A stretch of 32,219 nt of DNA from Myxococcales bacterium (GTDB lineage Bacteria > Myxococcota_A > Polyangia > Polyangiales > Houyiibacteriaceae). This document shows, one piece after another, positions 6,434 to 13,895 of the stretch. The notes under the pieces were generated by a model. It was not told where the DNA came from. It made no database searches and saw nothing but the letters and a program-made list of their open reading frames with translations. Made by a program: the position numbers and the translations under genes. The first letter of the stretch is position 1. The number at the start of each line of letters is the position of its first letter. The DNA is taken from NCBI GenBank assembly GCA_019637115.1, contig JAHBWH010000089.1, positions 1-32,219 on the forward strand, given 5' to 3'.

Positions 6434-9391
6434 ATGCCGGATGATCGCAACGCCCCCACCCGCCCCGAGAGCCCCGAGAGCCCCGAGAGCCCCGAGAGCC
6501 CCGAGAGCCCCGAAGCACCCAGCGACCAGCCCACCAGCGGCTCGGCTGGAGCGGGAGGAGAATCCTCGAGCACAGAGTCCCCCGACACCTCGAGCGGCGA
6601 GAGCGCAAGCGACCGTGCTCGTAGTTCGTCAGCTTCGGCGACCGCGGCCGCTCGACGTACGGACGAGGAGATCCGGAGTGACCTGCACGGGTCGACGACG
6701 AAAGGGCTTGGCTACGTAGGAGGCGCGGGCGAGAGCACCGGGAAGGCGATCCAGGCGCTGGGGAAGTTCTTCGACGACGAGCAGAAGGAGAAGGTCGAGA
6801 AGGCGGGCAAGGTCGTGGAGAGCGCCGGCAAAGCGTTCTCTGCCGCGTCCGCAGCCACGAAGGCCTACCAAGAAGGCGACAAGCTCAAGGGTGCGCACTC
6901 CCTGACCAAAGCCGCGGAGGCCACGGCGGTCGAACACTTCGGCGTCGGAGGCGCCATCCTGAAGAAGAGAGACGCCCTGGGGACGGAGGAGAAGCCAAGC
7001 GGCTTCGCGAACGCTCACGCTGCAGGGAGCGCGGGCTTCGCCGTCGCTGCTCCGCTCTTCGGTGCCGTCATCCAGAGCGTCCAGAGCGGCAAGAGTTTCG
7101 CGAAGGCGCGAAAGGCCCGCCGTGAGCGGCGAGAGCGCGAGCAACCCGAAGAGCAAACGCGCCAGCCCGAGTCCGAGCCGCTCCGCGCCGAGTTCGAGCT
7201 CGAGGTGCGGTCGAGCGGCGAGGATCTCCCGAACTTCGTGGTCAGCACCTTCGAGCTGACCGAGGGGTTGGACACCACCTACGAGGCGACCATTCGCGTC
7301 CTGATCCCCGCGCCTCCGTCCGACGACCCGTCCGAGCGTGACACGTCGACGGTGGCGGTCGCCGCGTCTCAGATCCTCGGGCGATCGGCGAAGCTCACGA
7401 TGCGCCGTGACGAGCTCGAGCGGAACGTGCACGGCATCATCCGCGGCGTCCGGCACGGCACGAAGACGGCGGAGCACTTCGAGCTCGTCGTCACCTTGGT
7501 GCCCGCGATGGCGTTGTTGCAGTACCGCAAGAACCGCCGGATCTTCCAGGGGCAGACGATCCCCGAGGTCGTCGGGCAAGTGCTGAAGCCTCACCTCGGA
7601 CGCTTCGGCCGCACCATCGACTATCGGCTGGAGGAGACCTACCCCCGCCACGAGACCATCACGCAGTTCGACGAGACGGACCTCGCCTTCGTCGAGCGGC
7701 TCTTGATCGAAGCGGGCATCGCCTATTCGTTCGTCGAGAACCCCGAGACCGACGCCGAGGACGTCGTCCTGAGCGACCGCAACGAGGCCTTCCCGGCCGC
7801 CAAGAAGCTCCGGCCCGACCAGCCCGTGCCCTTCTCGACGCTTCGCTCCGCCGACGTCCGCGGCGAGGAGCCGGTCCACTCACTCGACGCGCGCCGCCGG
7901 CTCGCGCCCGACCGCATCGTGCTCGCGGACACCCTCTGGACCGCCTCCGAGCAGCCCTACGCCGAGACGCCCTCCGAGGGCGACGATACGGAGCGAGCGC
8001 TCGAACACTATCTGTTCGCGACTGGCTTCGCCCACACGCCGAACGACGACGGCACCTACGCTGCGCACCACGGGCCGCTGACGCTCATCGACCACTCCTA
8101 CGCGCTGCGCTCGAGCTCCTTCGTGGGCGCGAGCGTCGCCGTCGGCTTCGCGCCGGGGACCACCTTCCAGCTCCGCGGCCACCCCATCGTCGACCTCGAC
8201 GACGAGTACGTGATCACGAAGGTGAAGCACACGGGCCGGAACCGCGACGAGGGCGCGGGCACGCGGGACGAGTACTCGAACGAGCTCGAGTGCATCCCGG
8301 TGGGGCAGCTCTACCGCCCCGCCACCCTCGACCTCGAGCGACGCAAACCGCGCGTGCCTCCCGTGCAGAGCGCGACGGTCATCGCCGACGACGACGCGCA
8401 GGGAGAGGAGATCGTCACCGACCGCCACGGCCGCGTGCGAGTGCGCTTCCACTGGGACCGCGGCGCACACGGAGACGGATGCACCGCTTGGATCCGCGTC
8501 TCGCAAGCGTGGGCCGGAATGAACTACGGGACGTGGTTCTTGCCACGGGTCGACGACTCCGTGCTCGTCTCCTACCTGGACGGGGACGTCGACCGGCCCG
8601 TGGTGATCGGCTGCGTGCACGACGAGCACCGCAAGGCGCCGTGGTCCGATCCCTCGGTCGAGGCGAACAAGACGCGCTCGGGCATCCTGACGCGCACCTC
8701 GCCGAACGGGAACGGGTACAACGAGCTCTCGTTCGAGGACGCCGAGAACAACGAGGAGATCCGTCTGCACGCGCAGCGGAACTTGAACGAGCGCGTGCGC
8801 GGCTCCCACACGACCCGCGTGGACGGGGCGCAGACGTTGACGGTGGGCGGCAAGCAGACGACGACCGTGCGAGGAGAGACGGAGACCATCCTCGAGAAAG
8901 ATTGTGATCTCACGGTAAGGGGAAAATGCCGTGAGACGATCGAAGGCAGCCATGAGGTCACGACGGGACCTCGGACGCTCACGGTCGGCGGCACGTACGA
9001 GATATCTGTCAAAAGCACCGAATCTGGCGCCACCGGCACAGCCACAATCAAAGCAGATGACCAGATCACGATAGAAGCCGAGGAGATCATCACGCTCCGT
9101 TGTGGCGACTCCATCCTCACGATGACGCCGGATGGCATTGCGATCGGTATCGGAGATTCGCTGATCAAACTGGACAAAGCGGAGGTCAGAGCGATTGGAG
9201 GCGGGAAGTCTCGACTTAGCGTGGGCGACACTGCAGTGCTTTCGAGCGCAGACGACGCGGCAACGATGAAGTTGGATGGCGGAGAGGCGAAGCTCGCGGG
9301 ATCCGAGGTTCGCCTCGATGCCGGAGGAACCGTGGTCGCGAACAGTAGCGGGGTGGTAGTCAGCGGGACCACCGTGAAGCTCAACTGCTGA
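6434..9391 (+). CDS. vgrG: type VI secretion VgrG spike protein with N-terminal extension
   Basis: A 985-residue VgrG. The ATG at 6434 is preceded by GAGGAGAG (6422-6429). Residues 11-28 are PES repeats, 30-80 a Ser/Glu linker, and about 90-225 an Ala/Gly/Lys-rich helical region with hydrophobic stretches (GFAVAAPLFGAVIQSV) ending in a highly basic segment. The VgrG core starts near residue 250 (AEFELEVRSSGEDLPNF), with gp27-like motifs IFQGQTIPEVV and YRLEETYPRHETITQFDETD. The gp5 OB-fold lies around 645-740 (DRHGRVRVRFHWDR, WIRVSQAWAGMNYG), and a C-terminal beta-helix with TLTVGG-type repeats runs about 780-985. VgrG trimers tip the T6SS needle and carry effectors out of the cell. The 90-225 region has no counterpart in ordinary VgrGs and may be an effector, adaptor or membrane-active domain (inference). 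No other T6SS gene is in the window. GC falls to about 50-57% after 8880. Confidence 0.93.
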   Translation: MPDDRNAPTRPESPESPESPESPESPEAPSDQPTSGSAGAGGESSSTESPDTSSGESASDRARSSSASATAAARRTDEEIRSDLHGSTTKGLGYVGGAGESTGKAIQALGKFFDDEQKEKVEKAGKVVESAGKAFSAASAATKAYQEGDKLKGAHSLTKAAEATAVEHFGVGGAILKKRDALGTEEKPSGFANAHAAGSAGFAVAAPLFGAVIQSVQSGKSFAKARKARRERREREQPEEQTRQPESEPLRAEFELEVRSSGEDLPNFVVSTFELTEGLDTTYEATIRVLIPAPPSDDPSERDTSTVAVAASQILGRSAKLTMRRDELERNVHGIIRGVRHGTKTAEHFELVVTLVPAMALLQYRKNRRIFQGQTIPEVVGQVLKPHLGRFGRTIDYRLEETYPRHETITQFDETDLAFVERLLIEAGIAYSFVENPETDAEDVVLSDRNEAFPAAKKLRPDQPVPFSTLRSADVRGEEPVHSLDARRRLAPDRIVLADTLWTASEQPYAETPSEGDDTERALEHYLFATGFAHTPNDDGTYAAHHGPLTLIDHSYALRSSSFVGASVAVGFAPGTTFQLRGHPIVDLDDEYVITKVKHTGRNRDEGAGTRDEYSNELECIPVGQLYRPATLDLERRKPRVPPVQSATVIADDDAQGEEIVTDRHGRVRVRFHWDRGAHGDGCTAWIRVSQAWAGMNYGTWFLPRVDDSVLVSYLDGDVDRPVVIGCVHDEHRKAPWSDPSVEANKTRSGILTRTSPNGNGYNELSFEDAENNEEIRLHAQRNLNERVRGSHTTRVDGAQTLTVGGKQTTTVRGETETILEKDCDLTVRGKCRETIEGSHEVTTGPRTLTVGGTYEISVKSTESGATGTATIKADDQITIEAEEIITLRCGDSILTMTPDGIAIGIGDSLIKLDKAEVRAIGGGKSRLSVGDTAVLSSADDAATMKLDGGEAKLAGSEVRLDAGGTVVANSSGVVVSGTTVKLNC
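6464..6508 (+). repeat. in-frame 9-bp tandem array (PES x5) inside vgrG
   Basis: Five 9-bp units CCCGAGAGC follow one another and encode Pro-Glu-Ser repeats at residues 11-25, with a variant sixth unit (PEA). The unit is a multiple of three, so copy-number change would lengthen or shorten the linker without a frameshift. It is one of several tandem arrays in the window. Confidence 0.85.
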
Positions 9392-9460
9392 CCCACGTCG
9401 AGGGCCCCGACCGAGCGCGACGCGTGCGCGCTCCCGGCTCCCCGCGCATGATCCCCCGCC

Positions 9461-10435
9461 ATGCGCGCCGCTTGCATCACCCAGCTCGAAGGCCCCGACG
9501 CGATCGAGGTGCTCGACCTCCCCGACCCGACGCCCCGCAAGGGGCAGGTGGTCGTGGCGGTCGAGCACGCGGGGCTGAACTTCCCCGACCTGCTGATGAG
9601 CCGCGGGCTCTACCAGATCCGCCCCCCGCTCCCCTTCGCGCCAGGCGGAGAGATCGCCGGGCGGGTGGCCGCCCTCGGCGAGGGCGTGACCGACTTCGAG
9701 GTCGGCGACCGAGTGCTGGCGCTGACCTTCTTCGGCGGCTTCGCGACGCAGGTCGCGATCCCCGCGGCGCAGCTCACCCGCGTGCCCGAGTCGATGGACC
9801 TCGAGACGGCGGGCGCCTTCGCCTTCACCTACGCGACCAGCTACCACGCGCTCGTCGACCGGGGCCGGCTCAGCGCGGGTGAGCGGCTCCTCGTGCTCGG
9901 CGCCGCCGGTGGCGTCGGCCTGGCGGCCGTCGAGATCGGCGCAGCGCTCGGGGCCGAGGTGGTGGCCGCCGCGTCGTCCGACGAGAAGCTCGCGCTCTGC
10001 GCGGCGCACGGCGCGACGCATCTCGTCGACTACGCGAAGCAGGACCTCAAGGAGGCGCTCAAGGCGCTCGGAGGCGTCGACGTCGTCTACGATCCGGTCG
10101 GCGGCGCGTACTCCGAGCCCTCGCTGCGCGCGCTGCGCCCGGGCGGCCGGCACCTCGTCGTGGGCTTCGCGGCGGGCGACATCCCCGCCGTGCGCCTCAA
10201 CCTCGTGCTGCTGAAGCAATGCGAGGTCGTGGGAGTCGCTTGGGGGAGCTGGGCGGTCGCCAACCCGCACCGGCACCGCGCGAACCTCGACGCGCTCTTC
10301 GCGCTCCACGCCGAAGGCAAGCTCCGTCCCCACATCTCGCGGCGCTACACGCTCGACGAGGTGCCGCAGGCGCTGCGCGATCTGGACGAGCGCCGCGTCC
10401 TCGGCAAGGGCGTGATCCAGGTCGCCGCGGGTTGA
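9461..10435 (+). CDS. zinc-independent quinone oxidoreductase / MDR-family NADPH oxidoreductase
   Basis: A 324-residue cytoplasmic enzyme of the medium-chain dehydrogenase/reductase superfamily, like Qor (NADPH:quinone reductase). The GroES-like half shows GLNFPDLLMSRGLYQ and FAPGGEIAGRVAALGEGV. The Rossmann half has VLGAAGGVGLAAVEIG (nucleotide-binding glycine motif, about 147-162), followed by VYDPVGGAYSEPSLRALRPGG and a C-terminal VLGKGVIQV, all typical of the NADPH:quinone oxidoreductase branch. The Cys/His zinc ligands of alcohol dehydrogenases are absent. The real acceptor could be a quinone or an enoyl substrate. The length is normal. It starts 69 bp after the vgrG stop, but no functional link is evident; a hairpin cluster follows its stop. 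Confidence 0.88.
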   Translation: MRAACITQLEGPDAIEVLDLPDPTPRKGQVVVAVEHAGLNFPDLLMSRGLYQIRPPLPFAPGGEIAGRVAALGEGVTDFEVGDRVLALTFFGGFATQVAIPAAQLTRVPESMDLETAGAFAFTYATSYHALVDRGRLSAGERLLVLGAAGGVGLAAVEIGAALGAEVVAAASSDEKLALCAAHGATHLVDYAKQDLKEALKALGGVDVVYDPVGGAYSEPSLRALRPGGRHLVVGFAAGDIPAVRLNLVLLKQCEVVGVAWGSWAVANPHRHRANLDALFALHAEGKLRPHISRRYTLDEVPQALRDLDERRVLGKGVIQVAAG

Positions 10436-10458
10436 GCGCCGCGGGCTCGACTCGGACG

Positions 10459-10514
10459 CCGCAGCCGCCGGGGTGGATCGTGGGGAGGGAGGAGTAGCTC
10501 CCCGACGGCTGCGG
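10459..10514 (+). terminator. nested hairpin, likely transcription terminator
   Basis: An outer 9-bp perfect stem (10459-10467 CCGCAGCCG with 10506-10514) encloses an inner GGGGAG/CTCCCC stem (10482-10487 with 10498-10503). It begins 23 nt after the stop of the oxidoreductase gene. No U-tract follows; instead a G-rich stretch, GTGGGGTGGTTGGGGTGG, starts at about 10526. Confidence 0.45.
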
Positions 10515-10661
10515 GCCCTCGTCATGTGGGGTGGTTGGGGTGGTTGGTGGTGAGCGCGCGGCCGCCGAGGGCGACTGGGAACGGAGAGGGGCTGTGAGGA
10601 GCCCCCGACGACCGCGCGGCCTCGCGCCCACGAGGTGGGCGTGAGCTCATTGGCACACGAC

Positions 10662-11093
10662 TCAGCCCGGATAGAGGCTCTCGGAGCGCGCGCCGTAGAT
10701 GAGTTGATCGGGCGGGAGGACGTCGATCAGCTCGAGCAAGAGGTCTTCGTCGACGTGAAGCGCGAGCGCTGGCCAGATGTCGGCCGAGCCCTCGCGGCGG
10801 AAGAGCACGTGCGCGATGGTGGTGCGATCCCAGGTGCGCGAGAGGTGGAGCCGCAGCGAGATCGGGGCCCCGATCTGGAAGACGTGGTGGGTCGCGACGA
10901 GGAGCGCGTGCGGGCGTCCGAGGAGATCGACCGCGATCTCCAGGTCCGACGGGTCGGGGTCGAGGACCGGGAACGGGCGGCCTGGCGCGCGTAGGTTCCC
11001 CGTGTAGAGGCGGTCGTAGGCGATGGCGGGGTTGGCGAGCCGGCGGTCTTCCTCGGCCAGCATGGTCTCGTCGTAGGCGCTCGTCTGCATCAT
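10662..11093 (-). CDS. conserved-looking hypothetical protein, 143 aa
   Basis: A 143-residue soluble protein with no signal peptide or membrane segment and a normal amino-acid mix. It begins MMQTSAYDETMLAEEDRRLANPA. An AGAAGGGA site about 9 nt upstream supports the tandem ATG at 11088-11093. Codon use matches the neighbouring genes. The centre contains FPVLDPDPSDLEIAVDLLG followed by HALLVATHHVFQIGAPISLR, and the end is rich in Leu and acidic residues. I do not recognise the family. It is convergent with the oxidoreductase gene upstream, and nothing in the context predicts a role. Confidence 0.65.
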   Translation of the reverse strand: MMQTSAYDETMLAEEDRRLANPAIAYDRLYTGNLRAPGRPFPVLDPDPSDLEIAVDLLGRPHALLVATHHVFQIGAPISLRLHLSRTWDRTTIAHVLFRREGSADIWPALALHVDEDLLLELIDVLPPDQLIYGARSESLYPG

Positions 11094-11272
11094 CTCGCGT
11101 CGTCCCTTCTCAGGACCTGACTATGCGAACCGCGTGCCACCCGCTGACCCGCTCGTTTCCCCGACGAATCGTGGCCGACGGCCCGCAGCGAGTGGCGCAT
11201 TCGACGACGGAGTGGTTCCGTGGGCCACCTGTCGACCTCTATCCATCGCGTGTCGGGTCTCAGCGCGTCATG

Positions 11273-11500
11273 GTCCAACGGCTCGTGCGAGCACCGGGCA
11301 TCGCGCCGTCCGCCGCGTGGTCGGCTCGCCGCCTGAGCACCGCGCCCTCCGCGTCCAGTGGCCCGTAGGAGCACATTGCATCGCGCCGTCCGCCGCGCGG
11401 TCGGCTCGGCGCCCGACCGCAGCGCCGTCCGCGGCTCCGTCCAACGGCTCGCTCGAGCGCATCGCGTCGCGCCATCTGTCGCGGGGCGAGCCTCAGTCCA
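11273..11500 (-). repeat. degenerate duplications of the 3' end of the extensin-like gene
   Basis: The last codons of the gene at 11493-12260 (AMYSYEPLD then stop) recur in diverged form past its stop, read on the minus strand. Copies start, by their GTCCA mark on the plus strand, at 11273, 11353, 11439 and 11496 (the gene itself), so the spacings are 80, 86 and 57 bp. In translation the copies read like AMCSYGPLD, AMRSSEPLD and ARCSHEPLD. The 11301-11328 and 11381-11408 segments differ at one of 28 positions. The array fills most of the gap 11094-11492, where no gene is seen. Confidence 0.75.
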
Positions 11501-12260
11501 GAGGCTCGTACGAGTACATCGCGTAGCGCCACGGCGCGGCGTCGAGGTGGAGGTGGTCGTGGTGGCGCGGACGCGGCGGGCCGACGATGCCGCGGAAGAC
11601 GTCCGGGCGGCGCCGCAGCGTCTCGGTGAGCCGGTGGAGGAAGCGCGCGTGGACGTGGTCGCGCTCGTGGCGCGGGCGCCAATGCTGCCGGACGTCGACG
11701 CGGAACGCGCCGCGGTGGCGGCGGTGCAGCCCCTCCGGGAGCGCGGCGCCGCGGGGCAGCGGCCCGAATTCGAAGCCCGTCAGGTCGAGCGCGTTGCCGA
11801 GCGCGTGCTCGCTCACGCGGCCGCGGCGCCCGCGGGCGTGTCGGCAGTTGTAGGCCCCGCGGTGCAAGACGCGGCGCGGGGCGCGTCCGTAGGTCTCCGT
11901 GGCGAGCTGCGCGACGAGCGCCTCGAAGCGCTCGAGGCGCGGTACGAAGGCCTCGTGCACCCGCACCCCGCCGGCGTAGCCGAGGGTGGTGCCGCGGTAG
12001 CTGACGAGCGAGTCGGTCGGGCAGTCCGGGCGCTCGCCCGGCGCGGCGAAGCGCTCGGTTCCGTCGAGCAGATAGTCTTCGGTGCCCCAGCCCGAGAACC
12101 ACGAGTGGTAGGTCCGCGACCCACCGTCTCGCGGGGCACGAGGCTGCGTCGTCTCGTCGAGGCCGTCGTCTCCTGCCACGGCGGGCGAGGCGATCAGCCC
12201 CAGCGCGACGGAGGCGAGCGCCGGGCGCCAGAGCCGACGTGCGAAGGGCATCGGCGTCAT
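11493..12260 (-). CDS. extensin-like (M15/D-Ala-D-Ala carboxypeptidase-type) exported protein
   Basis: About 255 residues from the ATG at 12260; an upstream extension in frame to 12341 cannot be excluded, since no clear ribosome-binding site marks either start. The N terminus (MPFARRLWRPALASVALGLIASPAVAGDD) is a signal peptide cleaved near AVA. The body matches the extensin-like C-terminal family (PF06904), related to LAS/M15 zinc peptidases: GAYNCRHARGRRGRVSEHA with LGNALDLTGFEF supplies a likely His (152) and Asp (159), and the C-terminal HHDHLHLD supplies the last His (236/238). The YNCR cysteine is typical of this family. It probably acts on peptidoglycan or a related wall substrate in the periplasm, but its activity is not established. 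Its 3' end is duplicated downstream of the stop. Confidence 0.8.
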   Translation of the reverse strand: MTPMPFARRLWRPALASVALGLIASPAVAGDDGLDETTQPRAPRDGGSRTYHSWFSGWGTEDYLLDGTERFAAPGERPDCPTDSLVSYRGTTLGYAGGVRVHEAFVPRLERFEALVAQLATETYGRAPRRVLHRGAYNCRHARGRRGRVSEHALGNALDLTGFEFGPLPRGAALPEGLHRRHRGAFRVDVRQHWRPRHERDHVHARFLHRLTETLRRRPDVFRGIVGPPRPRHHDHLHLDAAPWRYAMYSYEPLD

Positions 12261-12640
12261 GGACAACCAGACGCGCGAGGATGTTCCGCGATCTGACGCC
12301 CTCATCGAATTCCGCATAGCTCGACGACATCGTGTGTCCAACCGTGCTCGTCCCGAGCGCGCGCTCGTCCCCCTTCGCTCGCCGGGTACCGTCCATGGCC
12401 ACTCCGCCGAAGGCTCGCAGGCGTCTCGTCATGCTGGCGACCCCGAGCAGGAAGAGTGGGAGAAGCGGGACCGCCGTGAGGCGGGGATCAAGGAAGATGA
12501 CGCGGACACGGTCACGGACGCGGACACGGTCACGGACGCGGACACGGACACGGACGCGGACACGGACGCGGACGCGGACGCGGATACGGACGCGCGGCCA
12601 CGCGCGTGTGCTCCGGCCCACGGGTCAGAGGTCCGGAGGG
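12261..12640. other. gene-free gap with hexamer array
   Basis: This 380-bp gap lies between the 3' end of the second ECF sigma gene (stop at 12641-12643) and the start of the extensin-like gene. Its main content is the 6-bp tandem array at 12499-12594. Both neighbours are read leftwards, so a promoter for the extensin-like gene is expected near 12280-12400, but none was recognised. An Arg/Val-repeat protein that can be read across the array is an artefact of the repeat. Confidence 0.55.
12499..12594. repeat. 16-unit hexanucleotide tandem array
   Basis: Sixteen contiguous 6-bp units (GACGCG, GACACG, GTCACG, one GATACG) cover 96 bp. The first part has an 18-bp higher-order period, GACGCG-GACACG-GTCACG, present twice. 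The array begins about 45 bp past the stop codon of the sigma gene at 12641. It is outside any supported coding region. Confidence 0.9.
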
Positions 12641-13723
12641 TCAGACCGCGAGGGCCAGCGCCTCGAGGCGCGCGAGGAGCGGGGCGGGCGTCTCGTCGAG
12701 CGACGCGAGCAGGGCCGCGAAGTCCGCGTCGACGTCTACCGCCGAGCGGCCCGAGAGGCCGAAGGACGAAGCGGTGACCCGGCGCCGGAGGAGCCGTCCC
12801 GGTGGTGGAGCGCCCGTCGCCGGTTGATGAGCCGCTGTCTCGGGCGGCGCGCCGTCCGGAGCCCGGGACGTGTCGGACGTCGCGCCAGCTGGGGACGCGA
12901 GGGGTGCCGAGGCCGGAGGCGGGAGCGTGTCCGGCTCGGCGAACGCGGCGGCAGGAAGCGGCGCAGCCGGACCGGCCGGACGCTGAACCGCCGGAGCCCT
13001 CGCAGGCGGAACGGCTGGAGCCGCCGGCGGCGGAAGGGGCGCCGTGGGGAGCGGGGCAGCGCGGGGCGCCGCGGGGAGCCGCGCCGCTGGGAGCGCAGCC
13101 GCCGGCACTGGAGGCGCCTCGGCCCGCGGCGCGCTGGGCATGGGCGGCCTCGAGACCTCCACCTCCCGACGCGCGGGCGCGAGCGCCGACTTCGCCCGCG
13201 CTCCGCCGAGCTCGTCGCGCATCCGCGCGAGCGCGCGTGAGAGGCGCATCCGGATCGTCCCCTCCTTCTGGCCGAAGACCTCGGCGAGCTCCGCGTACTC
13301 GAGGCCGTGGCGGAACCGCAGCACGACGAGCGCTCGGGTCGCCTCGTCGAGCGAGGCGAGCGCGCGCAACACCTCGTCGCGGCGCTGCAAGAGCTCGGGC
13401 CCGGGCGCCGCGCCATCATCGGGGGCGTCCTCGATCACCTCCGGCTCGTGGCTCAGGCCGTAGGGGGCGCGGCGGTCCCGGCGCAGATGGTCGATGCAGC
13501 GGTTGCGGGCGATCGAGAGCAGCCAGGACCTCGGGGACGACTCCCCGCGCAAGACCGCGAGCGAACGGAACGCGCTCGCGAAGGTGTCTTGCGCGAGGTC
13601 TTCGGCGGTCGTCCGGTCGCGCACGATCGCACGGCAGAGGCTGAGCACGTCGCCCGCGTGCGCGCGCACGAGCCAGGTCGCGGCCGCGCGGTGGTCGCCC
13701 CGATCGAGCGCCCCGAAGAACAT
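12641..13723 (-). CDS. ECF sigma factor with long Pro/Ala-rich C-terminal extension
   Basis: About 360 residues from the ATG at 13723; a GTG at 13744 would add seven. Residues about 10-165 form a normal ECF sigma factor: region 2 at RTTAEDLAQDTFASAFRSL and SWLLSIARNRCIDHLRRDRR, and region 4 at SLDEATRALVVLRFRHGLEY followed by the helix-turn-helix YAELAEVFGQKEGTIRMRLS. After it comes about 150 residues of low-complexity Pro/Ala sequence, then a compact C-terminal segment ending SAVDVDADFAALLASLDETP and ARLEALALAV. Usual ECF proteins are about 180-200 residues, so the tail is an addition. It may replace a separate anti-sigma factor, or tether a short regulatory module through a flexible linker (inference). 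No anti-sigma gene is adjacent. It is divergent from the gene at 13896. Confidence 0.87.
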   Translation of the reverse strand: MFFGALDRGDHRAAATWLVRAHAGDVLSLCRAIVRDRTTAEDLAQDTFASAFRSLAVLRGESSPRSWLLSIARNRCIDHLRRDRRAPYGLSHEPEVIEDAPDDGAAPGPELLQRRDEVLRALASLDEATRALVVLRFRHGLEYAELAEVFGQKEGTIRMRLSRALARMRDELGGARAKSALAPARREVEVSRPPMPSAPRAEAPPVPAAALPAARLPAAPRAAPLPTAPLPPPAAPAVPPARAPAVQRPAGPAAPLPAAAFAEPDTLPPPASAPLASPAGATSDTSRAPDGAPPETAAHQPATGAPPPGRLLRRRVTASSFGLSGRSAVDVDADFAALLASLDETPAPLLARLEALALAV

Positions 13724-13895
13724 CGTCGCGTCCGCGTTCGGCACCAAGGGGAGTAGACGAGCGAGCGCCGAGTTTGTCACCGAGCTTTTCGGATCACCGG
13801 ATTCCCACAGCCATTCCGGCCACTTGCAGCTTTCGACGCGTCGCCTCGTGACGCCTCGGGCCCCCGCTCGCCCTCTCCTTCGAAAGGAGCCCTCC

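Noticed and set aside
7880-10525. 881-residue open frame on the minus strand
   Set aside because: It is antisense to vgrG and the oxidoreductase gene, is full of Arg/Val/Asp/Glu runs, and shows no domain. It reflects GC-rich codon bias.
12480-12621. Arg-Val repeat protein
   Set aside because: The peptide arises only from translating the hexamer array; there is no start signal or conserved flank.
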